Part shown: piece after piece, positions 6,460 through 9,253 of the stretch
Layout of the letters: each line of letters opens with the position of its first letter
Position numbering within the stretch: the stretch's first letter is position 1
Assembly: GCA_029863105.1 (NCBI GenBank)
Contig: JAOTWC010000051.1
Coordinates: 1 to 9,253, forward strand
DNA length: 9,253 nucleotides
Reading direction: 5' to 3'
Source of the DNA: Gemmatimonadota bacterium
GTDB taxonomy: Bacteria > Gemmatimonadota > Gemmatimonadetes > Palauibacterales > Palauibacteraceae
The notes under the pieces: generated by a model
Seen by the model: the letters and a program-made list of their open reading frames with translations, nothing else
What the model was told of the DNA's origin: nothing
Databases searched by the model: none
Made by a program: the position numbers and the translations under genes

Positions 6460-7983
6460 TTACCGAGACGACGGGACCGGGACGGTGAGCGGTACCACAG
6501 TCTCCTCGGTTGCCGTCTCCGGGTGCGTGTTGAACAGGATCAACCCGACAACGTCACCCGGCTGGACATCCTCCATGATCCGCCCGTAGTCCTCGACCGA
6601 CCGGATCGTCTGCCGGTTCACACTCGTGATCACCGGGCTCCTGGCCAGGCCCCGAAGCGGAATCCGCCGGGCGTACGGACCGTCCGGCTCGATCCCGGTG
6701 ATCACCACGCCGTCCACGGACTCCGGGATATTCAAAGATCGTCGGCGTTCCGCGGTCACCTCCCCGACCTCGATGCCGATCGGATCGCCGCCGTTGGCTT
6801 CATGCGTCGGGGCGGGCGGGGGCACAGGATCCGGAGCCGACGCGAGGCTCAGGCTCACGGAGGTTCGATCTCCGCTCTCGCGGACCAGATCGACGACGAC
6901 GTCGTCACCCGGTTCGAAGCGGCGGACGTGGCGCTGCAGGTCTGAGACGGACACGACCTCTCGCCCTTCCACGGCCGTGATCACGTCGCCTATGCGAATC
7001 CCCGCATCGCGGGCCGGCATGTCCGGACTCACACCATAGACCTTTGCGCCGCCGACCCGATCGAGTCCGTAGTAGCGGGCATCGGCATCGTCCACTCGTC
7101 GTACGCTCACGCCCAGCAGCGCCCGGCGGACGGTGCCGTACTCTACGAGGTCTTCGATCACCTCCTGCACCAGATCAATCGGCACGGCGAACCCGTATCC
7201 CACGTACGTGCCACTGCCCGACGCGATGGCGGAATTGACGCCGATCACCTCACCGGCTGCGTTGATCAGGGGACCACCCGAATTGCCCGGATTGATCACC
7301 GCATCCGTCTGGATGAAATCTTCAATCGCGAGTTGCTCGCTGAGAATCTGGATGCTCCGACCCTTCGCACTGACGATTCCCGCCGTGACCGTCGTGTTCA
7401 GTGTCGCCCCCGACCGGAATCCCGGGCTGCCCACAGCGAGGACCCAGTCGCCAACGCGTGTCGCCTCACTCGACCCCAGGGGGGTGTGGGGAAGTCCGTC
7501 AGCTTCGAGCTTCAACAGGGCGACGTCCGTCGTCTGATCGCGGCCGACGAGCCGTACGTCATCAAACAATCGACCATCCGACAGCAGCACTTCGATGGAC
7601 ACCGCCTGGTCGACGACGTGGTTGTTCGTGACGATGTACCCGTCCTCGGTGATGATGAATCCGGACCCGCTGGCCGGCAGCACTCCGGGGTCATCCTCGA
7701 AGGGGCTGAACAACGGTCCGCGCCCCTCCGGCGCCGGCCTCCGAACGTTGATCGTCACGACGGCGGGTGTGATCTGCTCTGCGATTTCCGAGAAACCCGA
7801 CATTGCCACGGCCGCGCCGGTTGCCCGCGAGGTTTCGCGCACGTCGAGTCGCAACGGCGCATTTGCCGAGTTTGCAACGCTGTCGGCGGGTACATCGAAA
7901 GGCGCCGTAAGCGCCAGCCCCACTCCAAACGCCACAACGGCGGTGAGGATCAGGTTCAGTCTCGTGCGCAGTGTGTCACTCAT
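6460..7983 (-). CDS. htrA: Do/HtrA-family periplasmic serine protease with two PDZ domains
   Basis: A 507-aa trypsin-fold protease/chaperone of the DegP/DegQ/MucD type that handles misfolded proteins in the cell envelope. An N-terminal hydrophobic segment (about 9-27) lacks a good signal peptidase I site because Pro follows the likely cut, so it is probably a membrane anchor facing the periplasm. The protease domain (about 64-280) has His122 in TNNHVV, Asp153 in TDVALLK and Ser235 in GNSGGPL. The LA loop is short, more DegQ- or DegS-like than DegP. PDZ1 covers about 287-383. A Pro-rich linker (385-393) leads to PDZ2 at about 401-505, whose usual AGLRxGD motif is replaced by RGLARSP (444-450). 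The ATG at 7983 has AGGAAGG (7994-8000) ten bases upstream. The gene stands alone between two hairpins and is separated from dnaK by 239 bases. The subfamily (DegP, DegQ or MucD) cannot be settled from this alone. Confidence 0.95.
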   Translation of the reverse strand: MSDTLRTRLNLILTAVVAFGVGLALTAPFDVPADSVANSANAPLRLDVRETSRATGAAVAMSGFSEIAEQITPAVVTINVRRPAPEGRGPLFSPFEDDPGVLPASGSGFIITEDGYIVTNNHVVDQAVSIEVLLSDGRLFDDVRLVGRDQTTDVALLKLEADGLPHTPLGSSEATRVGDWVLAVGSPGFRSGATLNTTVTAGIVSAKGRSIQILSEQLAIEDFIQTDAVINPGNSGGPLINAAGEVIGVNSAIASGSGTYVGYGFAVPIDLVQEVIEDLVEYGTVRRALLGVSVRRVDDADARYYGLDRVGGAKVYGVSPDMPARDAGIRIGDVITAVEGREVVSVSDLQRHVRRFEPGDDVVVDLVRESGDRTSVSLSLASAPDPVPPPAPTHEANGGDPIGIEVGEVTAERRRSLNIPESVDGVVITGIEPDGPYARRIPLRGLARSPVITSVNRQTIRSVEDYGRIMEDVQPGDVVGLILFNTHPETATEETVVPLTVPVPSSR

Positions 7984-8054
7984 CGTCTCTCAGCCTTCCT
8001 GTCATCAGCACCGTCTCTCGACAGTCGTATCGCCCGTTGCTTCCACCCCCGCCC

Positions 8055-8083
8055 TGATAGCCTTTCCGACACCCGACAGTTCC
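8055..8083 (-). promoter_or_regulatory. speculative ECF-type promoter upstream of htrA
   Basis: On the minus strand, GGAACT (8078-8083) resembles the -35 element of RpoE-like ECF sigma factors. An AT-richer TATCA (8055-8059) lies 18 bases further on, and the htrA ATG is about 70 bases downstream of that. HtrA/DegP genes are often controlled by envelope-stress sigma factors, which makes the position attractive. The -10 match is poor and the spacer is slightly long, so this is a guess. Confidence 0.18.
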
Positions 8084-8151
8084 CGTGGCCAGCCTCTCCA
8101 GGCATACCTGACAGACGCAATATCCCGCGCCATCGCTGCCCGCAACCCGTG

Positions 8152-8200
8152 CCGAACGGGATGAGGGCGGTGGCACCCGTTCGGATGCCTCCGCCCTCAT
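8152..8200 (-). terminator. nested alternative hairpins 3' of dnaK, likely terminator or 3' RNA structure
   Basis: ATGAGGGCGG (8161-8170) pairs perfectly with CCGCCCTCAT (8191-8200). After a T-T mismatch, GGCA (8172-8175) pairs with TGCC (8186-8189), giving a strong stem with a 10-base loop. It starts 22 bases after the dnaK stop on the minus strand, where a terminator is expected, but no T tract follows. The loop sequence CCCGTTCGG (8176-8184) is also an exact inverted match to CCGAACGGG (8152-8160), so a second 9-bp hairpin competes with the first. The role as terminator is inferred from position; the pairing is plain in the sequence. Confidence 0.55.
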
Positions 8201-8222
8201 CGCTGCCAGCACGGCCCAGGTC

Positions 8223-9253
8223 TCAGCTGGCGTCTGCCTCGTCGACGATCTCGTAGTCCGCCTCGACCACGTCTTCATCGACCTCGTCGTCGGCGCGTTC
8301 CTGATCTTCGGTGGACGTGAATTCCTCCTCCGGATGCGCTCCGTCGCCCATGCCGGCATCGGCATAGATCTTCTGCGCGGCCTCTTGCACAGCCGCCTGG
8401 ATCGCCGCCGTGGCGGCCGCAACTTCGTCCAGCGAGTCCTGTTTCAGGGCCTGGCGACCCGCGTCCAGCTTCGACTCGATGTCGGTGCGGACGTCCTCGC
8501 CCAGCTTCTCTTTCCAGTCTTCGAGGTTCTTCTCGGTCTGGTAGATCAGCGAGTCGAGCCGATTTCGAGTCTCGACGGCTTCGCGTCGGTCCTTATCCTC
8601 GCTGGCGTGCGCCTCGGCGTCCTTGACCATCTGGTCGATCTCGGAATCCGTCAGACCCGATGAGGCCTCGATTCGAATCTTCTGCTCCTTGCCCGTAGCC
8701 TTGTCCCGCGCGCTCACATGCAGGATCCCGTTCGCGTCGATGTCGAACGTGACCTCGACCTGCGGAACGCCCCGCGGCGCCGGGGGGATTCCCGTGAGGT
8801 TGAACTTCCCGATCGTCTTGTTGTCCGACGCCATCGGGCGCTCGCCCTGCAGCACGTGAATGTCCACGGAAGGCTGATTGTCCTCGGCCGTGGAGAACGT
8901 CTCACTCTTCTTGGTCGGGATCGTGGTATTGCGCTGGATGAGCGCGGTCATCACTCCGCCCAGCGTCTCAATCCCGAGTGACAACGGGGTAACGTCAAGC
9001 AGCAGGACGTCCTTCACGTCGCCTGCCAGCACGCCGCCCTGGATCGCCGCACCGATCCCGACGACCTCATCCGGATTCACGCCCTTGTGGGGATCCTTGC
9101 CGAAGAACTCCTGCACCGTCGTCTGGATCTTCGGAATTCGCGTCGAGCCGCCCACGAGAATGACTTCGTCAATGTCTTCGGGCTTGAGGCCCGCGTCCGC
9201 CAACGCCTTCTTCATCGGCTCCTTCGTGCGCTCGATCAGATCATCCACCAGCT
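8223..9253 (-). CDS. dnaK: molecular chaperone DnaK (Hsp70), C-terminal part, 5' end outside window
   Basis: 342 codons of DnaK are present, running off the right edge of the window. They correspond to about the last half of a normal protein of roughly 630-640 aa. Seen are the end of the ATPase domain with ILVGGSTRIP and VNPDEVVGIGAA, the conserved interdomain linker DVLLLDVTPLSLGIET, the substrate-binding beta domain (NTTIPTKKS, FSTAEDNQ, HVLQGER, FNLTGIPPAPRG, FDIDANGILHVSA), then the helical lid with TRNRLDSLIYQTEK. The tail is acidic and ends near VVEADYEIVDE, matching the VVDAEFEEV-type C-terminus of bacterial DnaK. It folds cytoplasmic proteins with DnaJ and GrpE, neither of which is in this window. 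The GTG at 9246-9248 is an internal Val codon, not a start. No frameshift or missing region is seen. Confidence 0.98.
   Translation of the reverse strand, partial: LVDDLIERTKEPMKKALADAGLKPEDIDEVILVGGSTRIPKIQTTVQEFFGKDPHKGVNPDEVVGIGAAIQGGVLAGDVKDVLLLDVTPLSLGIETLGGVMTALIQRNTTIPTKKSETFSTAEDNQPSVDIHVLQGERPMASDNKTIGKFNLTGIPPAPRGVPQVEVTFDIDANGILHVSARDKATGKEQKIRIEASSGLTDSEIDQMVKDAEAHASEDKDRREAVETRNRLDSLIYQTEKNLEDWKEKLGEDVRTDIESKLDAGRQALKQDSLDEVAAATAAIQAAVQEAAQKIYADAGMGDGAHPEEEFTSTEDQERADDEVDEDVVEADYEIVDEADAS

Noticed and set aside
8098..8109. CAGGCATACCTG, a near-palindrome upstream of htrA
   Set aside because: Short, with a mismatch pair at the centre, and not repeated elsewhere nearby. Too weak to call an operator.
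7333..8256. 307-aa open frame on the plus strand opposite htrA and the intergenic region
   Set aside because: Shadow of htrA running into the dnaK 3' hairpin region, with no protein motif.
7976..8422. 148-aa minus-strand frame bridging dnaK and htrA
   Set aside because: Arg/Ser-rich out-of-frame reading of the dnaK 3' end. No ribosome site or domain.
1..9253. Mobile elements, CRISPR arrays, phage or defence genes
   Set aside because: No repeats, integrase or transposase motifs, or spacer arrays were found, and coding density and base composition look uniform.

Overview
The window is high-GC bacterial chromosome, tightly packed, and consists mostly of housekeeping genes for protein quality control. 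Seven protein genes and one tRNA lie on the minus strand. They are read from the right edge leftwards in the order dnaK (3' part only), htrA/degQ-type protease, tRNA-Leu(UAG), tig, clpP, clpX, engB, and a predicted lipoprotein of unknown function. One plus-strand gene at the left edge, an NtrC-type sigma-54 activator, converges on the lipoprotein gene with only 6 bases between the stop codons. I see no mobile element, CRISPR array, phage gene or sign of recent transfer.

The organism is probably a Gram-negative or otherwise diderm bacterium. The evidence is a Do-family protease with an N-terminal membrane anchor and two PDZ domains, a predicted lipoprotein, and a sigma-54 activator whose linker carries an amphipathic helix that I associate with FCB-group bacteria. 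GC content, gene order and protein style would suit Gemmatimonadota or a relative, but this is inferred from general impression and not from a search.

Layout: (1) 15-1613 (+), a sigma-54 activator with an intact AAA+ motor and Fis-type HTH but a receiver domain lacking the usual phosphorylation residues. (2) 1620-6332 (-), a compact unit tRNA-Leu - tig - clpP - clpX - engB - lipoprotein, with gaps of 42, 21, 30 and 10 bases and then an ATGA overlap. It is probably a single transcript starting just upstream of the tRNA. (3) 6333-6459, a good intrinsic terminator for htrA and a possible promoter for the tRNA. (4) 6460-7983 (-), htrA. (5) 7984-8222, an intergenic region with nested, mutually exclusive hairpins 3' of dnaK and possibly the htrA promoter. 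(6) 8223-9253 (-), the C-terminal half of DnaK.

Functionally, trigger factor and DnaK receive nascent chains. ClpXP degrades unfolded or tagged cytoplasmic proteins. HtrA does the same job outside the inner membrane. EngB is a GTPase of 50S ribosome assembly. The terminal lipoprotein is the only minus-strand gene I cannot assign. Most of the window is ordinary. The points most worth a second look are the unknown lipoprotein translationally coupled to engB, the pseudo-receiver of the sigma-54 activator, the eroded PPIase domain of trigger factor, and the competing RNA hairpins after dnaK.
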